A stretch of DNA of 64,000 nucleotides from Pseudonocardia kunmingensis (GCF_006716445.1 NZ_VFPA01000005.1:434001-498000); one strand, 5' to 3'; counted from the stretch's first letter, positions 25,513 through 34,130 are shown. The notes: generated by a model from the sequence alone, not told the origin. Made by a program: numbers and translations.

Positions 25513-26799
25513 ATGGCGTGGGACTTCTCCACCGAACCCGAGTTCGAGGCGCAGCTGGAATGGATGCGCCGGTTCGTCCGCGACGAGATCATCCCGTTGG
25601 AGACGCTCGACCTGGACCGCGAGACATTCGCGCGCATCACCGCGCCGCTCAAGGAGCAGGTCAAGGAACGCGGGCTGTGGGCCGCGCACCTGCCCCCCGA
25701 GCTGGGCGGCGGCGGGTTCGGCCAGGTCCGGCTCGGGCTGATGCACGAGATCCTGGGCCAGTGCCGCTTCGCGCCGGGGATCTTCGGCAACCAGGCGCCC
25801 GACTCCGGTAACGCCGAGCTGCTCGCGATCGGCGGCTCCCCGGAGCAGAAGGAACGCTGGATGCACCCGCTGCTGCGCGGAGAGCTGCGCAGTTGCTTCT
25901 CGATGACCGAGCCGGGTGCGGGGGCCGACCCCACGCTGCTGTCCACCCGCGCCGTCCGCGACGGCGACGAGTACGTCATCAACGGGCACAAGTGGTTCTC
26001 CTCCAACGCCTCGCACGCCGACTTCCTCATCGTCATGGCGGTGACCGATCCCGACGTGTCGGCCTACCAGGGCTCGTCGATGTTCGTCGTGCCGGTCGAG
26101 ACGCCCGGGGTGCAGATCGTGCGCGACATCCCGGTGATGGACCACCCCACCATCACCGGGAAGCTCTACGGCGGGCACGCCGAGGTGCTCTACACCGATG
26201 TGCGGGTTCCGGTGGAGAACCTCATCGGCAATCCCGGCGACGGTTTCCGCCTGGCCCAGCAACGCCTCGGGCCCGGCCGCATCCACCACGCCATGCGCTG
26301 GCTGGGCCAGTCGAAACGGGCCTTCGACATGCTGTGCGAGCGCGCGGTGAGCCGCTACACCCACGGTTCCGTGCTGGCCGACAAGCAGATGGTCCAGGAC
26401 TGGGTGGCGTCCTCGGCGGCGGAGATGCAGGCCGCCCGGCTGCTCACGCTGCACGCGGCCTGGACGATGGACCAGGTCGGCGCGTCGAACGCCCGCGTCG
26501 AGATCGCGATGATCAAGTACTGGGGCGCCCGGGTGCTGCACGACGTGATCGACCGGGCGATCCAGGTGCACGGCTCACTCGGCTTCTCCGGCGACCTGCC
26601 GCTGGAGGAGATGTACCGCGCCGCCCGCGCCGCCCGGATCTACGACGGGCCCGACGAGGTGCACAAGGCCACGGTCGCGCGCCGGATCCTGCGCGGGTAC
26701 CAACCGGTCGAGACGCCCACCGAGCACATCCCCACGCGGGCCGAGGCGGCGCGGCGCAGGTTCGCGGACCACCTGGAAGCGGCCACCGCCGACCTCTGA
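25513..26799 (+). CDS. Acyl-CoA dehydrogenase
   Basis: A 428-residue FAD enzyme that desaturates acyl-CoA at the alpha-beta bond. It has SCFSMTEPGAGADP and YVINGHKWFSSNASHADF (flavin and substrate loops), RLAQQRLGPGRIHHAMRWLG and QVHGSLGFSGDLPLEEMYRAAR near the end. The ATG at 25513 follows CAGGAGG by 8 nt and is preferred to an upstream ATG at 25480. It resembles the longer acyl-CoA dehydrogenases with the ARIYDGPDEVHKATVARRIL ending. A strong hairpin follows the gene. Confidence 0.92.
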   Translation: MAWDFSTEPEFEAQLEWMRRFVRDEIIPLETLDLDRETFARITAPLKEQVKERGLWAAHLPPELGGGGFGQVRLGLMHEILGQCRFAPGIFGNQAPDSGNAELLAIGGSPEQKERWMHPLLRGELRSCFSMTEPGAGADPTLLSTRAVRDGDEYVINGHKWFSSNASHADFLIVMAVTDPDVSAYQGSSMFVVPVETPGVQIVRDIPVMDHPTITGKLYGGHAEVLYTDVRVPVENLIGNPGDGFRLAQQRLGPGRIHHAMRWLGQSKRAFDMLCERAVSRYTHGSVLADKQMVQDWVASSAAEMQAARLLTLHAAWTMDQVGASNARVEIAMIKYWGARVLHDVIDRAIQVHGSLGFSGDLPLEEMYRAARAARIYDGPDEVHKATVARRILRGYQPVETPTEHIPTRAEAARRRFADHLEAATADL

Positions 26800-26806
26800 G
26801 CGCCTC

Positions 26807-26844
26807 CACCGGCCGGTTCCGACGCCACGCGGGACCGGCCGGTG
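26807..26844 (+). terminator. Terminator hairpin after acyl-CoA dehydrogenase
   Basis: CACCGGCCGGTTCC (26807-26820) pairs with GGGACCGGCCGGTG (26831-26844), a 14-bp stem with one G-T pair and a 10-nt loop, followed by CCTTT. It sits 7 bp after the stop codon. Confidence 0.8.
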
Positions 26845-27051
26845 CCTTTCGCAGCCGCCGCCCGATCCATTCGGGGCGGCCGCGACACTCCGCAGATCCG
26901 GCCCCGGATCGACAATGCGCGCCCGCCTCCTTTATCATCGTTCTCGCAATTAACGACCACCTTGTTCTCGCACCGCCGCAGCCCTCGGGCGACCGCTCGT
27001 CACACCCGAGGTTCGTCGGCGTACCCGGAGCAACTTCGAAAGGCAGCGCAC
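26845..27051. promoter_or_regulatory. Promoter region of lsr2 with an AT-rich pocket
   Basis: Between the terminator and lsr2 the sequence around 26930-26970 (TTTATCATCG, CAATTAACG) is strikingly AT-rich for this genome. This pocket is the likely promoter and a plausible site for Lsr2 binding its own gene, since Lsr2 prefers AT-rich DNA. No exact -35/-10 pair could be fixed. Confidence 0.45.
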
Positions 27052-27387
27052 GTGGCAAAGCAGACGACCGTCACCCTGGTCGACGACCTGGACGGCAGCA
27101 CGGCCGACGAGCAGGTCGAGTTCGCGATGGACGGCAAGTCCTACGAGATCGACCTGTCCGCGGCCAATAGCGCGAAGTTGCGCGAGGCCCTGGCGCCCTT
27201 CGTTTCGGCGGCGCGCCGCACCGGCGGTCGCCGGCGTTCCACCGCCAGCACCGCCGCGGCGCGGCCCAGCACCGACCGCGAGCAGAACCAGGCCATTCGC
27301 GAATGGGCCCAGCAGCAAGGGATGAAGATCTCGGAGCGCGGCCGCATCCCGTCCAACGTGCTCGAGGCCTACCACAAGAGCCACTGA
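27052..27387 (+). CDS. lsr2: Lsr2 nucleoid-associated protein
   Basis: A 111-residue H-NS-like protein that bridges AT-rich DNA and silences foreign genes. It begins MAKQTTVTLVDDLDGSTADE, with the dimerisation beta-hairpin EFAMDGKSYEIDLS. The C-terminal DNA-binding domain has IREWAQQQGMKISERGRIPS with the AT-hook-like RGR at 96-98, and ends EAYHKSH. GTG start with GAAAGG 8 nt upstream. Length and both domains are complete. Confidence 0.96.
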   Translation: MAKQTTVTLVDDLDGSTADEQVEFAMDGKSYEIDLSAANSAKLREALAPFVSAARRTGGRRRSTASTAAARPSTDREQNQAIREWAQQQGMKISERGRIPSNVLEAYHKSH

Positions 27388-27407
27388 AACGTCTCGAACG
27401 ACCGTCG

Positions 27408-27439
27408 GGAACGCCGGACGCGACCGCGCCCGGCGTTCC
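27408..27439. terminator. Bidirectional terminator between lsr2 and SDR gene
   Basis: GGAACGCCGG (27408-27417) pairs perfectly with CCGGCGTTCC (27430-27439) around a 12-nt loop. It lies between two convergent genes and could end transcription from both sides. Confidence 0.75.
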
Positions 27440-27460
27440 GCGCGGTTCTCGCCTGCGGCG

Positions 27461-28222
27461 TCAGCGCGGGGCCATCCGGATCGCGCCGTCGAGGCGGATG
27501 ACCTCGCCGTTCAGCATCGGGTTGGCCACGATGTGCGCGGCCAGCGCACCGAACTCGGTCGGGTTCCCGAGCCGGGCGGGGTGCGGCACCTGCGCGCCCA
27601 GCGAGGCCCGCACCTCGTCCGACGCCCCCGCGAGCAGCGGGGTGTCGAACAGCCCCGGCGCGATCGTGACCACCCGGATCTGCGCGGAGGCCAGGTCGCG
27701 GGCGATCGGCAGCGTCATCCCGACCACCCCGCCCTTCGAGGCCGAGTAGGCGGCCTGGCCGATCTGGCCGTCGAACGCGGCCACCGACGCGGTGTTCACG
27801 ATCACACCGCGCTCCTCGCCGACGGGGTCGTGGCGCACCATCCGCTCGGCGGCCAGCCGGATCACGTTGAACGTGCCGATCAAGTTGATCTCGATGATCC
27901 GGGTGAAGTCGGCCAGCGGGAACACGCCCTTGCGCCCGATCGTCCGGATCGCGTTGCCGGTGCCGGCGCAGTTGACGGCCACCCGCAGGGGGCCGAGGGC
28001 GTCGGCGGCGTCGAGCGCGGCGGTGACGTCGGCCTCGCTGCGCACGTCGGCGGGCGCGTACACCACGCCGTCACCGAGCTCGGTGGCGCGCTCGGCCCCG
28101 GCCGACGTCGGCAGGTCGAGGATCACGACCCGCGCCCCGGCCGCGCGCAGCGCCTTCGTCGTGGCGAGCCCGAGCCCGGACGCGCCGCCGGTGACCAGCG
28201 CAACGCCGTCGGTGATGTCCAC
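27461..28222 (-). CDS. SDR oxidoreductase (3-hydroxyacyl-CoA dehydrogenase type 2-like)
   Basis: A 253-residue short-chain dehydrogenase. It has TGGASGLG (11-18) for NAD binding, DLP after the second strand (NAD rather than NADP preference), NCAG (84-87), Ser146, Tyr159 and Lys163 as the catalytic set. The APADVRSEADV and IVNTASVAAFDGQIGQAAYSASKGG segments match the HSD17B10-like 3-hydroxyacyl-CoA dehydrogenases. GTG start. The nearby acyl-CoA dehydrogenase would fit a beta-oxidation theme, though the two genes face each other across lsr2. Confidence 0.9.
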   Translation of the reverse strand: MDITDGVALVTGGASGLGLATTKALRAAGARVVILDLPTSAGAERATELGDGVVYAPADVRSEADVTAALDAADALGPLRVAVNCAGTGNAIRTIGRKGVFPLADFTRIIEINLIGTFNVIRLAAERMVRHDPVGEERGVIVNTASVAAFDGQIGQAAYSASKGGVVGMTLPIARDLASAQIRVVTIAPGLFDTPLLAGASDEVRASLGAQVPHPARLGNPTEFGALAAHIVANPMLNGEVIRLDGAIRMAPR

Positions 28223-28276
28223 AGTGGCAACCCCTCGTGTCAGTCGTGATCCACGGTCGCCGCAGTCATACCACTG

Positions 28277-29479
28277 CTAGTCCGCCGCGGGCGCGGGGCC
28301 GACGCCGCCCCGGTCGCCGTAACGCCCGCGCGCCACGACGGCGGCCACCGCCAGCGGCACGGACACCACCAGCGCCACGCGGAACACCGCCTCGAACGCG
28401 CCCGCGTCGGCCAGCGGCGCGACCACCGCGGTGCCGGCGGAGCCGCCGAGGAACAGCAGGGCCGCGAACAGCGCCACCGCGGTGGCCCGCTCGCCCGGCA
28501 CGACCTCGGTCACCCAGCTCTGCAGCGTGGTGTGCAGGAACGCCCACGAGCCGCCCAGCAGCACCCCCGCGACGACGACGGTGACCACCGTGACGCCGAG
28601 GGCCGGCACCGCCCACGCCGCCACGAGGAGCGCGGCCCCCACGGCCGACAGCCCCGCAGGCGACATCCGGCCGACCAGCCGGCGCACCACCCGCGACCAG
28701 ACCAGCGAGCCGACGCCGAACGCGGCGGCCACGACCCCGGCGATCGTCGCGGTGGCGCCGAGCGCCTGTACGGCCGGCGCGAGGTAGGTCAGCACGCCGA
28801 GCACCACCACGCCCTCCACGAGCACGAGGGCGAGCACGACGAGCGCCCACCGGTGGCGCAGCACCGTCGCGATCGAGCGCAGCGGGCTGCCGGTGACCGG
28901 CGCCCGGTCGGGCTCGGGCAGGCGCCGCAGCGCCACCCACAGCGCGGCCGCGGCCAGGCCGGTGACCGCCGGGACGGTGCGCCACCCGACGACGTCGGCC
29001 AGCACGCCCGCACCCGCCGTCGCCACGGCGGTGCCGAGCGAGGAGGCGGTGAGCACGTCGGAGAGCGGGCGCTGGCGCACCTGCGGGGGCCACATGTCGC
29101 CGACGTAGACGAGCGTGGCCGGGATCAGCGCGGCGAAGCAGCCGCCCGCGACCGTCCGCGCGATGCCCAGTACCAGCAGGTTCGGCGCGACGACCGAGGC
29201 CACCCCCGCGAGTGCGGCGCCCAGCAGCGACACCCGCATCACGCGCACGCGCCCGATCCGGTCGCTGATCAGGCCCCACACCGGCTGCATCAGGCCGTAG
29301 GCGAGGAAGTAGGCGCTCGCCACCGCGGCCACCGCGGCGAGCGGCGCGCCCATGTCCAGGCCGATGACCACGAGCAGCGGGGCGATCGCGAACCGGTCGC
29401 AGGTGCTGGTCAACGCGGTCAGCTGGAGCAGCCGCAGCCTGCCCCGCTCCCCCGTGGCCTTGCCGGTGTCCGTCGTCAC
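28277..29479 (-). CDS. MFS transporter
   Basis: About 400 residues with twelve predicted membrane helices. The cytoplasmic loop motif WGLISDRIGRVRVMRVSL between helices 2 and 3 is the major-facilitator signature. The first residues TCDRFAIAPLLVVIGLDMG begin helix 1. The GTG at 29479 follows GGAGGAAC and is preferred over a longer frame. It probably exports drugs or small metabolites. Divergent from the decarboxylase gene, 94 bp apart. Confidence 0.88.
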   Translation of the reverse strand: MTTDTGKATGERGRLRLLQLTALTSTCDRFAIAPLLVVIGLDMGAPLAAVAAVASAYFLAYGLMQPVWGLISDRIGRVRVMRVSLLGAALAGVASVVAPNLLVLGIARTVAGGCFAALIPATLVYVGDMWPPQVRQRPLSDVLTASSLGTAVATAGAGVLADVVGWRTVPAVTGLAAAALWVALRRLPEPDRAPVTGSPLRSIATVLRHRWALVVLALVLVEGVVVLGVLTYLAPAVQALGATATIAGVVAAAFGVGSLVWSRVVRRLVGRMSPAGLSAVGAALLVAAWAVPALGVTVVTVVVAGVLLGGSWAFLHTTLQSWVTEVVPGERATAVALFAALLFLGGSAGTAVVAPLADAGAFEAVFRVALVVSVPLAVAAVVARGRYGDRGGVGPAPAAD

Positions 29480-29573
29480 CGTTCCTCCGTCGTCACCGCT
29501 CGACCATGCGCCGCCGCGGCGTTCCGCGCTGCCCCGCGGGGACGTGAGAACGGCCACTGGTTAGCGTTGCTCC

Positions 29574-31046
29574 ATGGACGCGACCGGCGCTTCGGCCGAT
29601 CTGGACCCGGAGGAGTTCCGCAGGCTCGGCCACGCGGTCGTCGACTGGATCGCCGACCACCGCGCCGGGCTGGAAGCGCTGCCGGTGCGGGCCGACGTCG
29701 AGCCCGGCTGGGTGCGCGAGCGGCTGCCCGCGGCGCTGCCCGAGGATCCCGCGCCGCTCGACGCGCTGCTCTCCGTGGTGGACGACGTCGTGGTGCCGGC
29801 CAGCACGCACTGGCAGCACCCCCGCTTCTTCGCCTACTTCCCGGCCAACGCCTCGCTGCACTCGCTGCTGGGCGACATGCTCTCCGGCGGGCTCGGCGCG
29901 CAGGGGATGCTGTGGTCCACCTCGCCGGCCGCCACCGAGGTGGAGCAGGTGCTCCTCGACGGCCTCGCGACGGCGCTGGGCCTGGATCCCGGCTTCACCT
30001 TCGCGGGCGGCGGGGGCGGCAGCATCCAGGACTCCGCCTCGTCCGCGGCGCTGGTGGCGCTGCTGGCCGCCCTGCACCGGGCGGAGCCGGGGTGGCGCGA
30101 GCGCGGCGTCACCGGCACCGAGCGCGTCTACGTCACCGCCGAGACGCACTCGTCGCTGGCCAAGGCCGCGCGCGTGGCCGGGCTGGGGGCGCGGGCGCTG
30201 CGCACGGTGGAACCCGTTCCCGGGTCGCGGGCGATGTCGCCGCAGGCACTGGCCGCCGCCGTGGCCGAGGACGTGGCGGCCGGACTGGTCCCGGTGCTCG
30301 TCTGCCCGACCGTCGGCACGACCGGCACCGGCGCGGTGGACCCGGTGCGCGCGATCGCCGAGGTCGCCCGCCCGCACGGCGTGTGGGTGCACGTCGACGC
30401 CGCATGGGCCGGGGTGGCCGCGCTGGCACCGGAGTTCCGGCACCTGCTCGACGGGGTCGAGCTCGTCGACTCGTTCTGCACCGACGCGCACAAGTGGATG
30501 CTCACCGCGTTCGACGCGTCCCTGCTGTGGGTGCGCGAGGCCGACGCGCTCCCCGCGGCGCTCTCGATCACGCCGGAGTACCTGCGCAACGCCGCGTCCG
30601 AGTCGGGGGCCGTGGTCGACTACCGCGACTGGCAGGTGCCGCTCGGGCGCCGCTTCCGCGCGTTCAAGCTGTGGACGGTGCTGCACGGCGTCGGGCTCTC
30701 GGGGCTGCGGGCGCACATCCGGGGCCACGTCGCGCTCGCGGCGGGCCTGGCCGAGCGCGTCCGCGCCGACCCGGCGTTCGAGCTGGCCGCCGAGCCCTCC
30801 CTCGCCCTGGTGTGCCTGCGGGTCGTCACCGGCGCCGGCCCCGACGCCGACGACGACGCGTCCCGCGAGCTGCTCGAGCGCGTCAACGCCTCGGGCGAGG
30901 CGTTCCTCACCCACACCGTCGTCGGGGGCCGCTACGTCATCCGGGTGGCGATCGGCGCCGTGACCACCGGCCCCGAGCACGTCGACCAGCTGTGGGAGCA
31001 GCTGCGCGCCGAGGCCGAGCGCGTGCGGCAGCGCTACGCGGCCTGA
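29574..31046 (+). CDS. PLP-dependent aromatic-L-amino-acid decarboxylase family protein
   Basis: A 490-residue group II decarboxylase. PLP is held by Lys307 in DAHKWM and Asp275 in HVDAAWAG; HPRFFAYFPANAS, LWSTSPAATEVEQ and FAGGGGGSIQDSAS are also typical. The family turns aromatic amino acids into amines. The ATG is 6 nt after TAGCGT (29562-29567), predicting a leaderless message. The divergent MFS gene could export the product, an inference from position. Confidence 0.92.
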   Translation: MDATGASADLDPEEFRRLGHAVVDWIADHRAGLEALPVRADVEPGWVRERLPAALPEDPAPLDALLSVVDDVVVPASTHWQHPRFFAYFPANASLHSLLGDMLSGGLGAQGMLWSTSPAATEVEQVLLDGLATALGLDPGFTFAGGGGGSIQDSASSAALVALLAALHRAEPGWRERGVTGTERVYVTAETHSSLAKAARVAGLGARALRTVEPVPGSRAMSPQALAAAVAEDVAAGLVPVLVCPTVGTTGTGAVDPVRAIAEVARPHGVWVHVDAAWAGVAALAPEFRHLLDGVELVDSFCTDAHKWMLTAFDASLLWVREADALPAALSITPEYLRNAASESGAVVDYRDWQVPLGRRFRAFKLWTVLHGVGLSGLRAHIRGHVALAAGLAERVRADPAFELAAEPSLALVCLRVVTGAGPDADDDASRELLERVNASGEAFLTHTVVGGRYVIRVAIGAVTTGPEHVDQLWEQLRAEAERVRQRYAA

Positions 31047-31058
31047 CGGCCCGCCTGC

Positions 31059-31340
31059 TCAGCCCGGCTCGCCACGCCGCTTCCGGTACAGCACCCACGC
31101 CAGGTCGCCCAGGGCGATCACGGCCACCGCCACCATCACCCAGCCGAGGAGCCCGAAGCCTGCGGCGAAGCCGATCCACGCCGCTCCGACCGCGAACACC
31201 AGCCCGAACACCGCGAGCACCGCCCGCAGCGTCAGGGCGCTCTGCGCGGGCGCAGCACCGCCGATACCGGCCGTCGGGTCGTGGTAGTCGGGCAGGCCGC
31301 GCTCGTAGTCGGCCCGCGTCCGCCGTCCGTGCTCCGCCAT
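31059..31340 (-). CDS. Small two-helix membrane protein (DUF6343-like)
   Basis: A 93-residue protein with a polar N-terminus (RRTRADYERGLPDYHDPTAG) and two adjacent membrane helices: TLRAVLAVFGLVFAVGAAWI and GLLGWVMVAVAVIALGDLAWV. It ends in basic residues. The SALTLRAVLAVFG pattern resembles the actinobacterial DUF6343 group; function unknown. Start ATG 31340. Confidence 0.7.
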   Translation of the reverse strand: MAEHGRRTRADYERGLPDYHDPTAGIGGAAPAQSALTLRAVLAVFGLVFAVGAAWIGFAAGFGLLGWVMVAVAVIALGDLAWVLYRKRRGEPG

Positions 31341-31393
31341 GACCACGGGGTACCCCGGAATGCCCCGCAGATCTCCTCCGATCGGCGCTCGGA

Positions 31394-31837
31394 TCAGCGC
31401 TCGGGCTCGCGCTCGCCCTCCAGGCTCGGGATGCGGTGGCGCAGGAGCACCCGGCTGCCCCGGTCGTCGAAGTGGATGAGCACCGACTCGGACATGTGGC
31501 TCATCAGCGGGATGCCGCGCCCGCCCTCGCGCGGCCGGTCCACCGGGGGCCGCCAGCTCCCGTGGTCCACGACCTCGATGCACAGCGTCTCGGACTCCGT
31601 CCAGAGCGTCAGCTCCACGACGCCCGCCTCGTCGGGGCCGTAGGCGTGGCGCACGGCGTTCGCCGCCGCCTCGTCCACCGCGAGCACGACGTCCGCGGTC
31701 TCCTCCTCGGTCAGGGCGAGCGGAGCGAGCCAGCCGCCCAGCTCCCGCCGGATCACCGCCAGCTGTTCCGGATCGGCCGGCCAGCTGCGGTGCACGAACT
31801 CGATGTGTCCGGGGCCGGGGCGGACGGGATGCTCCAT
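31394..31837 (-). CDS. Anti-sigma-factor-type histidine-kinase-like ATPase
   Basis: A 147-residue GHKL-fold protein of the RsbW/SpoIIAB type, which binds and inhibits a sigma factor or phosphorylates an anti-anti-sigma protein. The N box is DEAAANAVRHA (Asn60), the G1 box VVDHGSWRPP (Asp91), and the G2 box GGRGIPLM. ATG 31837 has GGAAAG 8 nt upstream. No sigma-factor or STAS partner gene is adjacent; many streptomycete-like genomes carry such orphan kinases. Confidence 0.9.
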   Translation of the reverse strand: MEHPVRPGPGHIEFVHRSWPADPEQLAVIRRELGGWLAPLALTEEETADVVLAVDEAAANAVRHAYGPDEAGVVELTLWTESETLCIEVVDHGSWRPPVDRPREGGRGIPLMSHMSESVLIHFDDRGSRVLLRHRIPSLEGEREPER

Positions 31838-31999
31838 GTCGCACACTTTCCACCACGGCCCGCAGGAGCAAACGTCACCTGCCGCCCTGGTGCGGCCGGT
31901 GGCCCGCTCGTCGCGCCGACGTGACCGGCGGACGTGGTCCCGGTCCGCGATCGGGCCCGGTTCCGGGCCCGGCTGTCCCCGGGCGCCGGTGCAGCCCGG

Positions 32000-32230
32000 T
32001 CAGCCGCCCCCGCCGAGCTCGTCACCGGCGCCACCCTCGCCGGGCTCGCCCGCTCCCTCCTCGCCGGCGCCGCTGTCGCCACCGGTGCCGAACTCGCCGT
32101 CGACGTCGCCCTGCTCGCCGCTGTCCCCGACTCCCGGCCCGCCGTCGTCGCAGGCGCCCGCGGCGGTGAGCAGCAGTCCACCGGCGGTGACGACCGCGAG
32201 GACCGACCGCCTCATCCTGGTGCGCTCCAT
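32000..32230 (-). CDS. Small secreted or lipid-anchored acidic protein
   Basis: A 76-residue protein. A basic start (MERTRMRRS) leads to a hydrophobic stretch VLAVVTAGGLLLTAAGAC, which ends in an imperfect lipobox with Cys27. The rest is Gly/Glu/Asp-rich, low complexity and acidic. It would be exported and perhaps lipid-anchored, though the lipobox lacks the usual Leu at -3. No known family. The codon-biased low-complexity tail lowers confidence. Confidence 0.55.
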   Translation of the reverse strand: MERTRMRRSVLAVVTAGGLLLTAAGACDDGGPGVGDSGEQGDVDGEFGTGGDSGAGEEGAGEPGEGGAGDELGGGG

Positions 32231-32298
32231 GGGTGATCGGTTGCCCGCCGCGGCGACGGCGAAACGCCGGCGAGGCCGGGTGCCGGGTGGCCGCCCGC

Positions 32299-32745
32299 TC
32301 AGGCCCGGGTGCGCAGGTCGCGGCCGAGCAGCAGCCCCAGCCCGATCATGGCGACGGCGAGCACCAGGTGCAGCCAGTTGTCGGCCGTGTTCAGCGGCAC
32401 GAAGTTGGCGGCGCTGTCGAAGTCGATGACCAGCCCGTAGATCCACAGGACCGCGTAGACGATCCCGCCGCCGATCAGGAACGCCCGCGCACCGGATGCG
32501 GTGCGCGACATCGCGAACCCCACGACGCCGAACGCCAGGTGCACGAGGTTGTGCAGCACGGAGACCGCGAACAGGCCCAGCAGCAGCGCCCCGGACGTGT
32601 GTCCCGCGAACGTCAGCTGGTCGAAGCCGGTCGTCACCCCCGGGATGAACCCCAGGATGCCGACGAGGACGAACACCGCGCTCACGACCATCCCGGTCGT
32701 CTGGAGGGGGTGGTGGGTGCGCGGGGAGAGGGTCGAGCCGGACAT
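32299..32745 (-). CDS. DUF4383 membrane protein
   Basis: A 148-residue protein with four membrane helices, e.g. MVVSAVFVLVGILGFIPG and ALLLGLFAVSVLHNLVHLAFG. The GFIPGVTT and NLVHLAFGVVG motifs and the NWLHLVLAVAMIGLG end mark DUF4383, a small actinobacterial membrane family of unknown role. ATG 32745 has GGGAGG 5 nt upstream. Possible envelope-stress gene, based on its neighbours. Confidence 0.88.
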   Translation of the reverse strand: MSGSTLSPRTHHPLQTTGMVVSAVFVLVGILGFIPGVTTGFDQLTFAGHTSGALLLGLFAVSVLHNLVHLAFGVVGFAMSRTASGARAFLIGGGIVYAVLWIYGLVIDFDSAANFVPLNTADNWLHLVLAVAMIGLGLLLGRDLRTRA

Positions 32746-32909
32746 TGCGTCCTCCCATCTGCGGCGATCGGACGAATGCCGGCATACCCCGGGTGCAGTC
32801 GAACAAGCGATCACCCGCGGTTTCCACCGGAATGGACCTGCCGGCGGGAGCGCCCGCCGGAACCGGGTGACCGGTGTTAGACCCGGCACGCCGGGGGTAG
32901 GCCTGCGGC

Positions 32910-33404
32910 ATGACCCCGCAGACGACGGACGTGCCGAGCCAGCGGGCCACGAGCGCATCGGGCGCGCCCGTGGCCGGCGCCGGCTCGAGCCCCGGTCCCC
33001 ACGGTGCACACGAGAGCCTGAGCACGGCGACGACCGGAGAGCTGGTCCAGCGGCTCTCCACCCAGGTCTCCGAGCTGATCCGCCGGGAGCTGGACCTGGC
33101 CCGCGCCGAGCTCGGCGCCAAGGGCAAGCGCGCGGGCGCGGGCGCCGGGCTCGCCGGCGCCGGTGGAGTGGTCGCGCTGTTCGGAGTGGGCGCTCTCATC
33201 GCCGCCGCGATCGCCGGGCTCGCCACGGTCGTCCCCGTGTGGCTCTCGGCGCTGATCATCGGCGTCGTGCTGCTGCTCGTGGCCGGCGTGCTGGCCCTCG
33301 CCGGGCGCAGCCAGCTCAGGCAGGCGACCCCACCGGTGCCCGAGCAGGCGGTGCACGGCGTCCAGGAGGACGTCGCCACGGTGAAGGGCGCGGTGCACCG
33401 ATGA
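32910..33404 (+). CDS. Putative actinobacterial holin-X/phage-holin-like membrane protein (PF07332-like)
   Basis: A 164-residue protein with a disordered N-terminus, then the helix ELVQRLSTQVSELIRRELDLARAELGAKGKRAG, and two membrane helices (GGVVALFGVGALIAAAIAGLA; LSALIIGVVLLLVAGVLALAG). This is the Phage_holin_3_6/holin-X pattern seen on many chromosomes. It is not evidence of a prophage. The stop overlaps the ATG of the DUF3618 gene (ATGA), so the two are coupled. Confidence 0.85.
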   Translation: MTPQTTDVPSQRATSASGAPVAGAGSSPGPHGAHESLSTATTGELVQRLSTQVSELIRRELDLARAELGAKGKRAGAGAGLAGAGGVVALFGVGALIAAAIAGLATVVPVWLSALIIGVVLLLVAGVLALAGRSQLRQATPPVPEQAVHGVQEDVATVKGAVHR

Positions 33405-33826
33405 CCGCGCCGCAGCCGGGCACCCCGACCGGCACGACCCCGGCCGCCACCCCGGCGGCCACCCCCGCGTCCACGGCCCCGACCGGCGCGACCGGAGCGG
33501 CGGGCACCCCGCAGGACACCCGCCGGGAGGTCGAGGAGCTGCGGTCCGAGCTCGGCGACACCGTCGAGGAGCTCGCGCACCGCGTCGACGTCCCGGCCCG
33601 GTTGCGCGAGAAGCGCGCCGAGACCACCGAACGGGTCCAGGCCCAGGTGACCCACGCCCGCGAGGTCGTGGCCGAGCGGGCCCCCGCCGCGCAGGAAGCG
33701 CTGCGCGAGCGCCCCGCCCTCGTCGCCGGTGTCGGCGTCGTGCTCGGCTACCTGCTGCTGCGGGCCCTGCGCGGGCGCAGGAACAGGCGCAGGAACAGGA
33801 AGGAGGACGCGGATGGAACGCGGTAG
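33401..33826 (+). CDS. DUF3618 membrane protein
   Basis: A 141-residue protein. A Thr/Pro/Ala-rich disordered start (1-38) is followed by REVEELRSELGDTVEELAHRVDVPARLREKR, the DUF3618 core, then a coiled helix and one membrane helix ALVAGVGVVLGYLLLRAL with a very basic end. Coupled to the holin-like gene by an ATGA overlap. This pair with a third small gene is a common actinobacterial envelope cluster of unknown role. Confidence 0.85.
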   Translation: MTAPQPGTPTGTTPAATPAATPASTAPTGATGAAGTPQDTRREVEELRSELGDTVEELAHRVDVPARLREKRAETTERVQAQVTHAREVVAERAPAAQEALRERPALVAGVGVVLGYLLLRALRGRRNRRRNRKEDADGTR

Positions 33827-33983
33827 CTCCAAGCACAGCCCTCGTCAGGACGAGGCGCTGGCCGACGAGGTGGCCGGCGAGCTGGGCCCCGGCGGCTCGA
33901 ACCGCGAGGAGTGGGCCGCCGCCGAGCCGCCCGCCGACGACGATCCCCCGGAGCGCACCGGCACCGGCCCGGACCGGACGTGA
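33813..33983 (+). CDS. Small hydrophilic protein at end of holin-like/DUF3618 cluster
   Basis: A 56-residue, acidic, probably disordered protein (SPRQDEALADEVAGELGPGG...). AGGAGG lies 6 nt before ATG 33813, and the start overlaps the DUF3618 gene by 14 bp, both supporting that it is translated. No family recognised. Confidence 0.6.
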   Translation: MERGSSKHSPRQDEALADEVAGELGPGGSNREEWAAAEPPADDDPPERTGTGPDRT

Positions 33984-34053
33984 CGGCACCCGCGCCGCCG
34001 TGATGATCACTTCGGCGCGGCCCTCGGGGGCACCGACATCCACTGATCACCCC

Positions 34054-34120
34054 CTCGCACACCGACTGTTGCGCTGCCGCACCGACTGCAGTCGGTGTGC
34101 GAGCACCGCGATCGGTGTGC
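34054..34120. repeat. Palindromic GTCGGTGTG repeats, copy B
   Basis: The palindrome CACCGACTGCAGTCGGTG lies at 34080-34097. A longer inverted repeat joins CTCGCACACCGACTG (34054-34068) with CAGTCGGTGTGCGAG (34089-34103), and a partial copy ATCGGTGTGCGAG follows. It is the same family as copy A at 6191-6401 and again lies between convergent genes. Confidence 0.85.
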
Positions 34121-34130
34121 GAGCCGGGCG

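Noticed and set aside
32910..33404. Prophage because of a holin-like protein
   Set aside because: This holin-like family is ordinary on actinobacterial chromosomes, and no other phage gene is nearby.
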